From Theristus sp. LFF4_11 (lineage: Eukaryota > Nematoda > Chromadorea > Monhysterida > Xyalidae): DNA of 64,000 nucleotides. The notes beneath the pieces were generated by a model. That model saw only the letters and a program-made list of their open reading frames with translations, made no database searches and was not told the DNA's origin. Positions 39,701 through 54,700 of this stretch are shown here, in pieces. The stretch spans positions 22,880-86,879 of the forward strand of contig JASANC010002522.1 of the NCBI GenBank assembly GCA_030248135.1. Direction: 5' to 3'. Each line of letters opens with the position of its first letter. The stretch's first letter is position 1. The translations under genes and the position numbers were made by a program.

Positions 39701-42700
39701 GATGAATGAAACCGAAAGAAGCAGGAGATGTTTATCAAAGAATGAAGGAAGGAAGAATAAAAAGTCTACGAAAGTTTTACGCAGGGGAAAAAGTTCCAGC
39801 AAACAGGCAAACCTTTCACAACACAGACGCGAAAAAATATTTTACGGCTGTAAAACTCTATCGCCGCCCCCGCAACTTTTCAAACGCACGCGCATTACAG
39901 AATAAACAAAAAAGTGCGCAATGTGATGTGCGACAAGACAAGTATTGCAAATAATCTGATTATGAACAATATCGGGGTTGCTAGAAGTATTTTTTGGACG
40001 CATTAAGAACAAAACGGGTAAAAAACAAATGTTTTTAATCGAGTTGAAACGTGAATGGTGTGGGAAGAGAAATTGATCAAAAATTTGAAAAGCTCAGTTT
40101 CTGATTGCCAATGCCAACAAAGTGATTGGCTTCATTCGAAATGTCTGCACCAGTTGGTGGAGAATTTATAATCAGACTGCTCGACAAGATCAATTCGCAA
40201 AGTTTCATTTGGTTGGCTGTCTTGAAGGAAGGTTCTAGAAAATTCGGTTAAGCAACCTTCAAATGAACTGCACGCGACGCAACGTTGAAATGTCACATCT
40301 CTCTTGTTGAATAAGATAGTTTTAATGAAAAAAAAACAGAAATCAACTTTCGCATATGCACTGCAACGAATAGTTTACTGTTGTAGTCAAACATGCGAGA
40401 CAAAAACCTCCTACGACAAATGACTAATCACACAACTTTTTAACGAAAAAAACGGATGGGCAAATTAGAACACCAAACTCGAGGACTTTACCGACTGTTT
40501 TCTTAACCCCCCCCCCCCACCTGGGAATTTCTGTTTTTGAATGATAAATTCAACGCATTAGGAAAAAACACATATGAAAACAATTTTTCGGTCAATAGAA
40601 ACCAGAAATTACGGCAATTCAAAAACTTCGCTCCATTAAGAGTCTGAAACGCCAAGATCGAACATGTTTTTCGCCGGTTGAAAACAGTAGCAAGTGCGTG
40701 CGACAATATGAGTCATGCTACGGCAAACTAAAAAATTTATAAAAACGACATAAAACGATTTACTGAATGAAACCGAATTTATTTTGGGTATTTTCACACT
40801 TCATAAACATATAAATACCTGGGGCGCAAAACCAGAAAAGTAGGTAGATAATAAAAAGGTGTTTGGAAAATCGTTGTTCATGACTCAGAACCACACAGAA
40901 CGAAAAGTACTAAAAAGGGATTTGCTAATTTTACAGGCACAATTCAAATTTTCATGTGACCTGACGACACACTAATCAGCTACATCCTGCAAATACACCA
41001 AATTAAAAGTCAAAATTAGGAATCAACCGACCAGAAATATGAGGCCCACTTGGAAGTTCATGAGAATACACACTAATGAATTTTGCAATTTTTATGTGAA
41101 TTCTCTGAAGTTAAACTTCAAAGATTAAAATAACTTTAACAACAATGAGTCAACCGCGAATAAACCGAGATGAAACCAGACGTCACCAAGGAAAACGTGA
41201 AACAAAGAGTTGATCCATAAAATCAAATTCTCAGTCAATATTACAGTCTCATCCCACCTACCATGGCAAGCATTAACAAACCAGTGCGACACACACACAC
41301 ACAAACAACACAAAGAACACACAACAGCAAAAAATCATCAACCTGTGTGAACAACAACAACAACACACGTTTCGCTGATTCAAAATAATATAAAAATCTA
41401 AATCGAATTGCTTTATGGAGCAGAAGGTGAAGGGAGTGGGGCTTCGATTCATGATTTTATGCGAAAATTTGTGACAATACGCCAACTGACTCGACCACGT
41501 GACGGTGACCACCGAAACTGCTTTCGCGATTTGCTTGGTTTTTGTACCTTTTCCAATTAGCCGCATTTTCGTTTATTACCTGTCTGAACTCCACACACTG
41601 AATTTTCACTATCACTTTTGATTCTCATGCTGTCTTAACAGTTTTATCGGAGCACCCTGCATTCTTGCGAAATAAAATGGATGGATGGATGGATGGATGG
41701 ATTTTTGCTTGTTCGAAGCACAGCCACCATCGACTTCGGGCCCCGAAACCAAAGGTAGCGAACAGCGGTGGGGTGGGCTTGAAGAATGGCGGGTTCTTCA
41801 AGCGGCCTCGCGACGTGACAGACACAACATCAAAGTTCCGATTTGTGGGCAGATTCGATGGGGGTCTGGCTGGGCCTGATTTCGGTCATCATGTTCGCAC
41901 AACAAATTCACATGAGTCGAACGGAACATTCTGTACAGATAGCTGATTGGCTGTTTTTGAATTGAGCTCTCACTGATTGGTGCTATCAGCTCGATGCAGC
42001 CAATCAGCGAGCAAGATGATCATTTTAAACTGAAAAACTTACAAATGTTGATCACTTTAACTGTAGCTTTCACTTCCCTGCTTCAACGATTTTTTCTCCA
42101 AAAAAAGAAAGAAACCAACGAAAGTAAATTTTCTCGTGAAGGACTTAGCGTATTCGACCAAATTAGCAACCCCAAGCTGCTGAAATCGTAAACACATACG
42201 TAATGAACACGAGAAAAACAGATTGTGTGAATGCGTAAACAAAACAAAACCCCACAGATCAGAGCCAATCAGCATAGTCTCATTTATTATTTATTCAAAA
42301 CATCGATCAGGTGACGCATGTGAACAACAACCTCGAAACAATCTGATACCTTTTTCAGGGTTAAAATACAGAAAAAAACGAAGGGCCAGGTGGCAATTTA
42401 CGACAGGGACTAAAAAACCTGCGGATGAGTTACAAAACGTGTCATTGTTCAGTTTTTTTCCTCGAAACAGTAACCCCCATCTTGCACCTGTTGCATGAAA
42501 CTGACAAAAAATATGGCCACAACAAGAGAAAATTGAGCGAAAATCTAATTGTTTCCTTCACCAGTAAGTTGTGGTGAGTCAAGGTAAATAAATTCAAAAG
42601 GTGAAAAAGGTGAGACCAAGTAAATCAAAAAAACTGCAGCAAAAACAAACAATGCTCAAGTAACATTCTGATTGAATAAGCTTGAACAGCCACAGTGTGG

Positions 42701-45700
42701 CGCAGCGGTTCATGCGGTAGCTCTCCAGGAGAAACGTCACTGGATCGACTCCGCCAGTGTAACAGAAAAAATACAAAAAAAAACACTTTCAAATTCGTAA
42801 GAAACCGAAAACACCGACTTCCAAATCGTGTGAATTTGAACCAGCCCACACACACGCACAGAGACAACACAACACCCTGCCTTGCCAGTGCAGCCGAAAA
42901 CTGTAAAAAAATCACCACAACAAAGGCCACCAGAACTAAACGTACGGTATGGCCGGTTAAACATGGCAGCTTTTTTCAGGGTGCAAGGAGCGCGCGAATT
43001 TTGAATGAAAGAAAAAAGACGTTCAGAAACTGAATTGTGTGCCAAATTTGACGCGTTTTTTAAACTAATGGATTATCCGCGCTATTCTATTCATTCTTTA
43101 TCCCTTGTACACATGATTGGGAATTACGTTGGCTTTTTTGAAAAAGACAACTCCTAGTCTGCGGCTGATCCCGCCTTGATGAACTGCCTCATTTATTCGG
43201 CCATGCTGTAATACAATTCATTTACGGCCACCATTCGGTCACAGCGCCCAGGTAAAAACCGAAATTCACAAAATGCGTCTGACAACAGTCGCACCTTCGC
43301 GTATTACCGCAGTCGAAAAAGCAAAACACACAGGCAAGAGACAAGTCCACGAAGTCCATGTAAGTCACAGATTATGGTACCTACCGTGGTAAACAAAGCA
43401 GTTACTCCTTGAAATCGTGTTAAAATAGACGAATTTTCTGCAGTAAATTTCCCTTTCCACGTCGCGCAACCTTCCCTTCACGCGAGTCGCAACAAGATCG
43501 TGTCGAGACCCAATATAGTGATTACCGTACTCACACTTTGCTAGCAGATTTTTACAAAGGCCGTACGGCTGTGACAAAAGAATGAAAAATTATTATGCTG
43601 TTCGCTTTTATCACAAAATCGCGTAAAATCACACACACACATTTACCTGTCAACCTCACAAGGCTATCTGGATATGGAAATAATTTCAGTAATCGGGAAC
43701 TCACATTCAAAACGGGACTAAGTCCAAAGTTGAGATTGTGCAGAGCAGATTGGTGGCATAACGATTGAAATGATCAAGACGCAACCCAACCCAGAAGTTT
43801 TAAACACACACTTGTCATACTGGAAAGGTTAAAAACAAATCGACAACCACACAAAATTTTAAAAAGAACACGAATTTCTATCACGACAAATGAAAAACAC
43901 GAAAAAACAGACAAGATCCAATCATCTTAAAACAAGCGTCACCCTCATCGAACTGGTAACATCGAAAATGCGCGACCGTAACAAGAAAAATTGCCAGAAA
44001 AAAATAGTTTTGGTGAAAAAACGTAAAAAATTTTCGTGATTCACTTGAGCATTTTTCTGAAAAGCTACACACAATTGCTGCTCCCGAAAATTTCCAGAAA
44101 AAAAACACTTGAAAAATCTTGTTGAAACAAACTGAATGAATTGAGTCAAAAAGTGAACGAAATTAAAATTCCAAATTTTGCTGCAGACAAAAAAGAATCG
44201 ACTCACAAAAATTATGTGGATAGAGTTAGCTAAAAACTTGGAGACAACATAGTGATTGGCTGTCTCAGACCAATCAAAAGACCGTATTCAAACACAGTAA
44301 ATCAGCTGGCTACGTTTGCACACAATGAAAATGCTCCCCATTGTGGTTGAAAGTGCGCTGAACCAAATTATGTAATCCACTCAGCAAACAATGAAAAATG
44401 AAGAAAGAATGCACAATAAAAATCAACTGTAATCTCATTTTTTTGGACAAGCCACTTGAAAAACCAGCCAGCCACAATTGTTTTTTTTATTGTTCAAGAT
44501 TGATCCGAAACAAAACAACGGGTTGACCACACTGAAATTGTCCGTCTTCAATGGAAGCTCTAAATTTTCAAAAACGTAAACTCTCACAATTTTAGAATGA
44601 TACTTGCTGTGTTTACCGCCTAAACGCAACAAGACTAACAAACATACTTTGGAAAAACCAAAAGATAAACCCCCAAAATCAAAAAAACACAAACAAAATC
44701 AAGAAAAAAGAGACGATTCTCAAGCCCTGAGCCTGGCGGCAAAGTTCAAAGGAGAATCCGACAAGAAAAACTACAATAATGTCTCCGTCAAAAAGTCATT
44801 TCATCTTGTGCCAAATAACAATCGTTAAAAGAACTGAAAAATCCACCAGGAAGACACAACTGTGAAAAGTGAGAGACAAAACATGCACTGCGCTGTGTAC
44901 TTCTTTGAATAATGGGAGTCCAATCATAAAAAGGGCATAAAATCTTTTTCATACCAGCCAGCGACTAACCATTTTCAGTTAATTTTGCGACTAGTTTGAA
45001 CGAAAATTTCAAAATGCCCAAACTGACACTATGATGAAACGAAAGACACTTGTATTGCAACTGATTCTTGGTAGTTCTATGAATCACTCACTATTGAATC
45101 TCATACACCATAAAAACGAAAAGCCGATTTAGAGAAAAAAGCGACAATAGGATTGCTCATTCGAGTAGATTTTTTTTTTGAAAAGGTTCATCCTTTTGTG
45201 CTACACCAAGCCCCCCCTCTAACCTGAAGGCATCAAACATGTCATTTAGCCCATTTTGTCTTGCAATATTGCTCAATAAGCCACACAAGGACTTACTTTC
45301 ATTTCAACTGACGTGAATATGAGCTACTAAAGATAAGAATGAAAAACCGCTGCGTAAATGATTTTTGTCGAAACAATCAAATCGTGGAGACTTCATGAAC
45401 GGATCTTAAAAAATATAAAGCAGTGACAGATTTCTGGTGAGGTGAAGAGAGAAAAGCTGAATTTTCAGATCAACATTTGCGATGATACATTATGCACGCC
45501 ACTTGCCAGTTAGCCGCATTTGAATCGAGAGCGCTGATTGGTTGAAGCACATAAATTGTTGGTACAACCAAGTAGCGTCCCCAATTCAAAAATGGTCATA
45601 CCCATAATCTAACCAAATAAACCAAATAACCAAATACCCATAAACCAAGGCGAATTAAAGGCAATGTGCAGTCACAGCGTGGAGTCGAACCATCAACCAC

Positions 45701-48700
45701 CAAACGCCTCAAACCGCTACGCTACAGTGGCGCATCACAAAACCAACTGAAACCAACCATTCCATCCATCGGTCTCGCTCGGCGGGCGTGCGACAAGCGT
45801 AATACTTTGTGGCGCCTGAGTTGGTTGAGATTTGAATGCAATTCGGCATCGACAACACGGACGGGTGCAGCGCACGTAAATCCGCATCGGCGCCTAAATT
45901 TGAAAAAAAAGTTTTTTTTCAATTCAATAAGGTCAAATGCAATTGGCCGATTTGTTTGAGTTAAATGATACCATCAGTGGTCGATCGATGATTATTCGAC
46001 TCAAAACAATGTTGCAGTCAACCTAACGTGCGTCAGTAAATGCCAGTCGCAGTTTCGAGTCCTTTTTTTGTTCCCAACCGACTGAATCAAGCTCTAGAAT
46101 CTCACTGCAACCAATCAACAGAGCCACAAAGTGCCAATCAGTTCCACTCTAATCAAGCGCAAAAAAGTCCAACACTCATCGGCTACTCATCAACACTGGC
46201 CGTGGTGTACCACGGGAAGCATAGTTTACAGGCTTCTGCGGTGTTGCGGTGTTGCGGCATTGCTCAAATCCCTCGCCAACTGACCGAGATCAATCATGTG
46301 CGTCGTGGTTGAGTAGGACAACAGTGACTCGTGACTTTGACTCGCGCGTATCGCGCCGCCGAACGGTTGACTGTATCTGGCTGGTTGCTGTTGTAGCGCC
46401 GGTGAAACTTGATGCTGATGGGTGACCGCCGCATAGGACGTGGACGGCACGGACAGATTGTGCTGGCTGCCGAGCGGACTGAAACTTTGGGAAAATTTTA
46501 AAGAACATTGTGGGAAAAGAGCTTGAAATGTAATCTGTGATTTTGTCATTTTCCGCACTTTCCGACGAAACTTAGTGGTCAGTTAAGTAACTTAGCCGGC
46601 TGTAATGCTTGTTGGATACCATCGACAGCTGATGTTGATGTGATCATGCAAGCATGATGCAGCAAATCAAAGGGCAATACTGAACTGACTGAATTCTGAT
46701 CAGATGTCAAAAATTCAGACAGTTAACGATTTTTTTGTTGAAAAACTCCATCTACCACACACTCACCCATTCCGCCGCAACTTATAGTACAAATCGCGAG
46801 CTTTCATTTTATTCAATCTTTCGCAACTCAAAATTTGAAAAAACTGGTTCGGTTCAGGAATCAGTCGTCGTGTTATACTGTTTCGTTTGAAGCAAACCCT
46901 GGAAAATTCAGAACACTCAAACATAACAGACACGCTGATAGCAAAACGGTAAACATAAACAACAGAAGACTTGAGAGAACGAAGCTTATCACACTATCTT
47001 GAAGACAAAACAAAATGAGCTCACAGACCTAGCCATCATTTAACGCCTGTACGTGAAACGTACTACTGACTCAAACGTAGCCAATCAGACAGTTGCATTG
47101 CATATTCAGATAGATGTGTTTACTGTTTACAACCCAGAAAAATAAGCTTCTCACTGAACAAGAATTACATAGCATAAAGTTGTAAAGGTCCTGTTGATTG
47201 TACCGTTAAAACCGAGTAACAGAAGCGATTAGATAACAAGCCAGCGATCATAACAGAAACTGCCTTGCTTGCGCAATAATAATGCACAGTAACAAATCAG
47301 CACTACTGTTTTGATTAAATTAAAAGCAAGCAAAAATATAAAAAGCTATAAATCAGTCTCGAAGGCGCGGACTGCGGAATGAAAGCTAAAAGCCCCAAAT
47401 ACTTTCAATATCGCGTAATCAACTTGAAAGACTATATTTAAACGTTGTAAACGCGCATAAAAACTCAATGCTACACGTTTTGGTTCTGCTGGTAATGCTT
47501 CATAAAGACCCAAGGATAGATCACATTATTAGTGGTGTTTCTGCCTTCCTGACTAAAGGCTTAAAGTTTTACTGCTAAATAGTACTTCATGAATGCAGTT
47601 GAAGCCCGCGAAAGGTGACATTGTTTGCATTACTAACGGAAAAAATACTAAGGTGACCGTAAAACTTCTCCGGTTGCTTATGTAACGAAGACCGCAAAGT
47701 CTCAAAAGTGATACCGAACGAGGTCACAAAAGCGGTTTTCAACGGATTCGGCTATCTGTCGAAAGCTAACGAGCGCAGGCTTGCTGCGGGTCTTCGTCGG
47801 TGATAAAAGTACTCGAGGTTTCAGTCCACAACCCGCAAAACAAACTCTGGAATTTTCGATTTAATGTCACTTACCATTTAATTAAAACTTTCCTATTCTG
47901 TACAAGCCAAAAATAAGAAAGTAAATACAGTTACAGCTTAACGACTTCGATTTAGACAACAAGCGAATCGCAGACTGATAAAGATGAGAATCAATTTTCA
48001 TGCAGACAGAAGTGCAGCATGTGATTGCTTTTCACTGGTTAATTAATCAACTAGAGGGAGTTACGGCGACCTTTAAGACACGTCATGGTTCTAAAATACT
48101 TCGACCGCCATGTAAAGTCCAAAAATAACTTAAGGAATCATATTTAAAATAAAATGCTGACATTTTAGTTACCAGATTACGACGATTTGATTATGCGTCT
48201 TGGATATACCTGCTATTTTCAGTTCAATTCTGAGTGAATGCTCTGGTTTGATGGAGTAACATAGTCAAATCAAAGAGTTAAACAACAAAAGATAACCGAA
48301 CTTGCTAAACTTTCTGAAAAAAAAAACAGTTCAAAACAATAAACTAAAGAGCGGCCGAGACAAACACAGAAAAAAAGTGGAATTTGGTTTTGTCGGGGTT
48401 TCAGATCAATATGCACAAGCAAAACAAAATCAGATAAGAAAACAGGAGATAAGAAAAAGAATACAATATTACCGTCAAAACCTCAACAAATAATATTATT
48501 TCAGGAATGAAAGAGAAGACAGCGAATGGAAAGATATTGTTGGTGTTATTTGACCTCAGTTTGCCTGAGACATAGCGCACCAAAGAAAAAATGCCGTAAA
48601 AATTCTGCCAACCTAACCTAACAATCTGCAAACACAAACAAGCAAAAGCGAAAGTAATACACGAAGGTAAACATGTGAAAACAGCTAGAAATAACATTTT

Positions 48701-51700
48701 TAATGTTTAGGCCTGTGTATACTGATAACATCTGAATTTTCTTTCAAAATTTAAAAACCGGGGAAACCAGTAACCGCCAACTGATGCACATGTACATGGG
48801 GACTAATACGACAGATGGGTGCGCGAGGTAGAGCTGTAAAGTTTTTGAAAACACTTTCAACTTAAAACAACTACAGGTGTTTGAAATGACTCATGTAAAA
48901 GTTTTAATATTCTGGATACATCAAAAAAAAATTAAAAATTCACAGTTTAGTACTTTTTCGCGCCAACAATTTTACCATATGTTACAATCACAAATGTATG
49001 ACAGCACAACTGGTAGATATCACCAAAACCAACGAATGTTTTCCAGCCAAATAGCGCTGAACAGACGGTTAACCTTTTATTTCTTGAATGAATAAAAATA
49101 AAACCAAAAAAAGATTCATTCCCGAAAAGAAAAACAAGGCGCGCTGCAGTTCAAAGCGAATAGAAACCATTTCTCCGTAATAAAGCCACACACGGCCGAT
49201 GATTAGGTCATAAAAACGAAAACAAAAAATAAGAACTTCAACGATTTCAATAAAAACAAACAAAAGAACCAGTCTGCATTTTGCAATGAGGCCTGCTGAA
49301 GCCAGTAGGACAAAAAATATATAAAAACGACAACAGAACATAAGACCGAACAAATGAAAAAAAACACCAAAATTGAGAAAGATGACCGGAACAGACAGGA
49401 AGAAACAGAAAACAGATGTTAAAATAGGCATTTCTGCCAGCATAAGTGCCCTCCCTTACCTACCACTTATGTTCAAGAGAATGCAATAACCCAGGACATT
49501 CTTTCATCTGACGAAATCATCTATTCAACTCATCCTATTATTGCAAACCACACAAGAACAGCTGGCTTTTGGCTTTTTCTGTTTGTTGAAATGAAAATTA
49601 TGGATGATGCGTTTTTTGGAGAATTGTAAATTCGATTTACAAAGCAAAATTTAAAAAATGGTACCTTAATTAAAATCATTTTTATTCAGCCAGACACAGA
49701 AATATTGCCATCGGGAAGAAACTTTTGTTACCAGAACCACAAAACTAATCGGAAGAGAAATCACGACAAAAACTAGAATCATGTGAAATAAGTTCCGCTC
49801 CGTGGAGAACTGCACATAAACACTCGAAGACGCATTTCAAAGTAATGCACAACCTTTTGCGAGTGGAAAAAAATCAAAGCAATGAAAAATCACTTAATTT
49901 TCAAATAAAAAGGAAAAATCATCGATTAAGAAACCGCAGGCATCAAACGAACCAATAAATGTACGAATGAAAAAAAGTAAAATAAAAGACCGTCAAGTGA
50001 AAACGAATTATAAAAAATTGTCTTTTCAGCCGAAGAAGTGTCATTTTGATGCATCATGTATTTTAATAGGTGGGTGGCGTGTGTGTTTAGAACTAAAAAA
50101 ATGTAAAAAAATCAAATTTACCGTGAAAACATCACACACAAGCACCTGAGTACATAAAAATAATCTAGAGTAGTGGTGTTGTGGTACTTCGATTACTCAT
50201 AATGTGATGCACATAAATTGCAGTAGCCCGTAACGTTACGAAGTTAATTCGGGTTTAAGTCCGCACCTTTTAACGCTCACTACTATGATGCTATTGCCAA
50301 GTCATTGTACCTGAAAAATTCGGGCCTAGCCTGAATCAACTTCCTTACATTACGCCTTTTCTGAAACTTGCTGCATCACATCACACTACGAGTCGTACGT
50401 CCAAGGTACTAACCAGTGAACTATTGAACTACTAACTAACAATTGAACTTGTCCAACAAGCCCAATGTTCAACAGAATTTTTTCTCATGGACTTTGAACC
50501 AAACTAACGAATTCAAGTTTACTGACTATGCAACAACCACATTTGTATGTATGAGGATAATATGGTCTTGAAACGCAATCAAGAAGACAGTAATAACTAG
50601 GGCTGTCATGTTTACTCAGTATTCCAGCAGAAAACTCAACAACACCATGGTTTTGAACGATCTTTGCACACGAAAACAAACAGAAATAGATAGTATTCGC
50701 TTTACACGATAATTGCATAGTGTCTAATTTTTCTTTCTATCAAAATAATGCGCCATTCACCCTGCAATCTCAAACGATTTGGTAAACATTATCTGCTAGT
50801 GCCCATGAAACGTAAGATTATCTTGATGACATCCAGAATTTGTTTGAAAATTAGCCACACAGGTAATTTTCCGGTGTGATATCCTGAAAATGATCAATTC
50901 TTATCAAGAATATTTTTAAAACTTAGCTGAATGCGTTCAACTTTTGCACTGGTCGGTTAGAAAAAATATCAGGAAAATGAACATGGAAAGAAACAAAACA
51001 GCAGATAAAATAGTTGAAATTGAAATAACAAAAACAGTACAATGAAAACACAACGTCTCTCGACGATTTTGCACCAGAAAAAAACTCGAACAAAAACATC
51101 ACCACTACTAGATGTATATACGTCAGTTAGACCCAGGCGGGTTAAAAGGACACGAAGACTCAAGCAAAAGAAAGCAGGGTACAATTTTGAAAGAAATGTG
51201 CAAAACGAATTATCTTCGTCATGAATAAAACATGAAACACGACGGGGTGCCTGTAGTGGAATGTCAAAATCAATCAAAATCGCGCTCAAGTTTTTGTTAA
51301 AAACCATTTCTACACGATATTTTCTATTTTTTTTCCGATCTTTGGAACAAAGTTTAACAAAAATATGTTTTCAGTTTCCAACGGATAAAATCCGAAATGA
51401 ATATTGCTCTGTGATTGGCTGCCTCGCACTGGAATAGCCAATCGGCGAAACCTCACCACAGCTAGCAGCAGACAAAATAACTCGGACTCTCTCCCGGTTA
51501 CAGAGAGGCATGCGAAATTTTTAGCAAAAATTGCAACTTTATCATGAAAAGAGGAAACACGGTGTACACAAAATAAAAACACTGCAAACGATTCAATCAG
51601 TTTTTCGTCCGATTATGCCATCTTAAAATGGTCCAGAGCACACAATGTGAAAAAAACTAAACGAAATAGAAAAACAGGAAACAAAAATAAATAAATAAAA

Positions 51701-54700
51701 CGTTTCCCGCTGTGAGAAAAAACTGAGAGATGGGACAAATGGAAAAGTAAGAAAAGTTGGCGTGCAAATGACACATAATTCAATGAATCAATTAGCAAAG
51801 AATTGTGGAGCTGAATTGAATTCTTGAGTAATAACTTCGGAAAAACGGAAAACCATGCAAAGAGTCAAACACGACATTGAAAATAATGTTCAAATCGGGC
51901 ACCAACTGGATGATAACACCAACCAATCAATCAATCAAATAAATTAATCAATGCAATCTATCAAAAATGTACAAAGCAAGAATTCGATTTAAAATTCTGA
52001 AGTATTCAAACATTTTCAAATAGCCATTAACAGCTCTGAAATTTCCCCAATAACACTTCACACTTTGAGCAAATAAGTCACTATGCAAATAAATACAGAT
52101 ATTTTTCAGCAAAATAGTTTAGCAACTAGTCATCTGATTCTTGTTGAACCAAATACACTTTCCAGTGAGGAAAATGGTGAGAAGTCAAAGAATAATAGAG
52201 ATAAACACTGTAAAACTGACCTGAAACAGAAGAAAAATGGCATTAGCTGTGAAAACTCAAGTTGAAACTGAAAAAAAACACACAAAAGTTTTTGAGTGGA
52301 GTACAAAACGCGACAAATCTGACCTCTGAGTAAATAGAAGCAAAACTGTGTTTTTTTGCTGAAATGCAGAAGCTTAAAACAACAAAGAAAGACACTATTA
52401 CTGCGTCAAAACAAGAGCGAAATAAATCCAAGGGTTTAGTGAACAAACCACTGTGACAAGACAAGTGCAACTTGTCAGCTTTCACACAAAAAGTCAGAGC
52501 AAAAAAAAAACGTTTTGACAAATCGTTGCTTTCTCTCAGATATTTTACCGATGCACGCCGCTAAAACAAACAGCAAAACTGAGAAAAAAACACCGCATCA
52601 ATGAAACTGTGAATAAACTTCACAAAACACAGAAACAAAACAGCACAAGCTGGTACACAACACATTTCAAAATCACACAAAATCCACCGTTGTATTACAC
52701 GATGTCTAAAAATAATTGTCATAAACGAGAAAAAATGCGCAAATGCCACGGGAATACGACGACGTAAAATAAGCTGGTGTAACTGACACCAACTGCTGTT
52801 GCTAAAAAGTTCTTGGATTGGGGTCAGAGGAAAATAATAAGAGAAAAAACGATATCTCGATGTAAAAAAAAATAAAAACCCTTGTTCAGTGCAGCGGTCA
52901 GTATTCCAGAAAATACAAACACATTGAACTTCCATATTCGATCGAACCCAGCAAATTGACTGGCTGTAAATCTAGCTGATGGAACCAATCAAAGCGTTTT
53001 CATTTCAAATGCAACCAATCAGCTGCTCTGTAGTGTTTGTGTTTGCACGAAAACAGGACCTGAACCAGTTTTCACAACTGAACACGATTGTGTTGTTTCA
53101 ACCAGCTCCACTCTCCCATATTTTCAGCAAAAAACAATGAATCATACCAGTAAGAGCATGAAATATGATGCAAAAGTGCTAGAAGTTTGTTTTGTGAGCT
53201 ACAGTTTTACGTTAGTTCACCGGAATCGGCATTTCGTGAAGAAAGAAGCAGAATGAGCAAGTAAATTGGAGAAAAAAACTATAAACGGATCGTGTGAAGC
53301 GGTTTTTTCTCAACCGATCACGATTCCTTAGTTCAAAATTAGCAACTTTCAAGCCAAACTACACAAACTAAAATCTGGCAGAACCTCAACTGATTTGCAA
53401 AAGCAAAAAGCCAAAAGCAGAGACGAATGAACACACACTTTTTGGAGACACAAAATTATTAGGAAACTTCCAACGACTGAATGACTGGAACAAGAGTGCA
53501 ATAAGTTGCAACTGATAGGTGGGATCATAAAGTCAACCACCGATACAGTCATAACAACAGTCTGTGCAAATATAAAAACGAAAACAAACAAACAAAATCG
53601 GTCCGACCCGCCTAATCTGAAAATCTCCGAAAACAGATAAAAAAACATCAGCTAGAAACAACAACAAGGAAGCAGCAAAGTGGCAACTCAAAACAGTGAA
53701 AAATAACAATTTTCGCAAATTTGACCATCTGAATAATCTGCATTCTCAAACAACGAAAAAACTTCAGTCTATGCTATGCAACAACGTTCTCATGTCAATA
53801 CTACCTCATGGTCGCACTAACACGATGCAACCAATCACTGGGTAGCGCATTAGAGGCTGTTGTCCGTGAGGGGGTGGGGTAGGGGATCGAGCTCCGCCGA
53901 GGGGTAGGCTGGCACTTAATGACAGACAAAAAAAACTCAGTGACCACCTTACTTGACGGCGTTCTGCACGCTATTCTTGGTTAGCCATGGCGAAAAGTGT
54001 TTTTCATCTCCATGTTCAATCGCATTTGAATTGTTGCCAAACAGCTAGTTTTTAGATGGCCAGTTTTGCTTTCTTTATCGCAAAAAAATGAAAGAACCGC
54101 TCAAAATCAACAAAACTCCGGAAAAGCACAGAAAAAAGAGCAATACTATCAACTTCCTGCATCCGATAGATTTTCACAATGCGGAATCGAACAATGAAAC
54201 AACATTCAGTCTGAATCTGATCATCCTGTCTGTCCAAACAACAACAACATTTTAAGAGAGCAAAGCGCAGAGCAGCGGTGATCGGCTGTACTGTGTCTCA
54301 TATTTGACCAATCAGTGCACTCCATTCAAATACGACCACTCGGCCCATTGGAAAACATAATCCCGATCATTTTCTCAGCATAACAAATCCACACAACCTT
54401 TGTGTGAGAATGATTATGATTTCCTTCTTTTCATGGAAGCTTTTGAAGCACTGGATGGACACTCCCCAAACCAGACCAGACACACAGTGACAGAACAATG
54501 GAAAAACTATGGATAAGGGGAAAAATTGCCAGGAAGATGATGAAAAAACAGACGCCGAGTTAACAGAAAGTCTGTTTTCACACCTGCGCACTTCACGTAT
54601 TGATTGTCAGTTGTGGTGATTTTTGGGGCTCTTTTTCTTGGCTTTGTTTGCACTTCAGATCACCTTCAGATGAAAAACGAAAAAGAACAACAGCGGTGTA

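Larger units (their letters stand above)
38225..45757 (-). other. gap-2: 7.5-kb gap-2 intron
   Basis: AT-rich, without a convincing exon on either strand. Contents: a GGAT microsatellite at 41676-41701 followed by a GC-rich, exon-like patch 41720-41880 open on both strands, the tRNA-like sequences at 42690 and 45672, a C run at 40507-40520, and scattered CCAATCAG motifs, for example at 44255-44305 and 41945-42010. Confidence 0.7.

Noticed and set aside
39606..39954. Lys/Arg-rich open frames on the plus strand within the gap-2 intron
   Set aside because: The composition follows the A-rich sequence. There are no splice sites in phase and no known motif.
43365..43577. Minus-strand frame tested as the missing PH exon of gap-2
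   Set aside because: It has no PH signature, and the true PH segment was found at 45758-45893 with matching phase on both sides.
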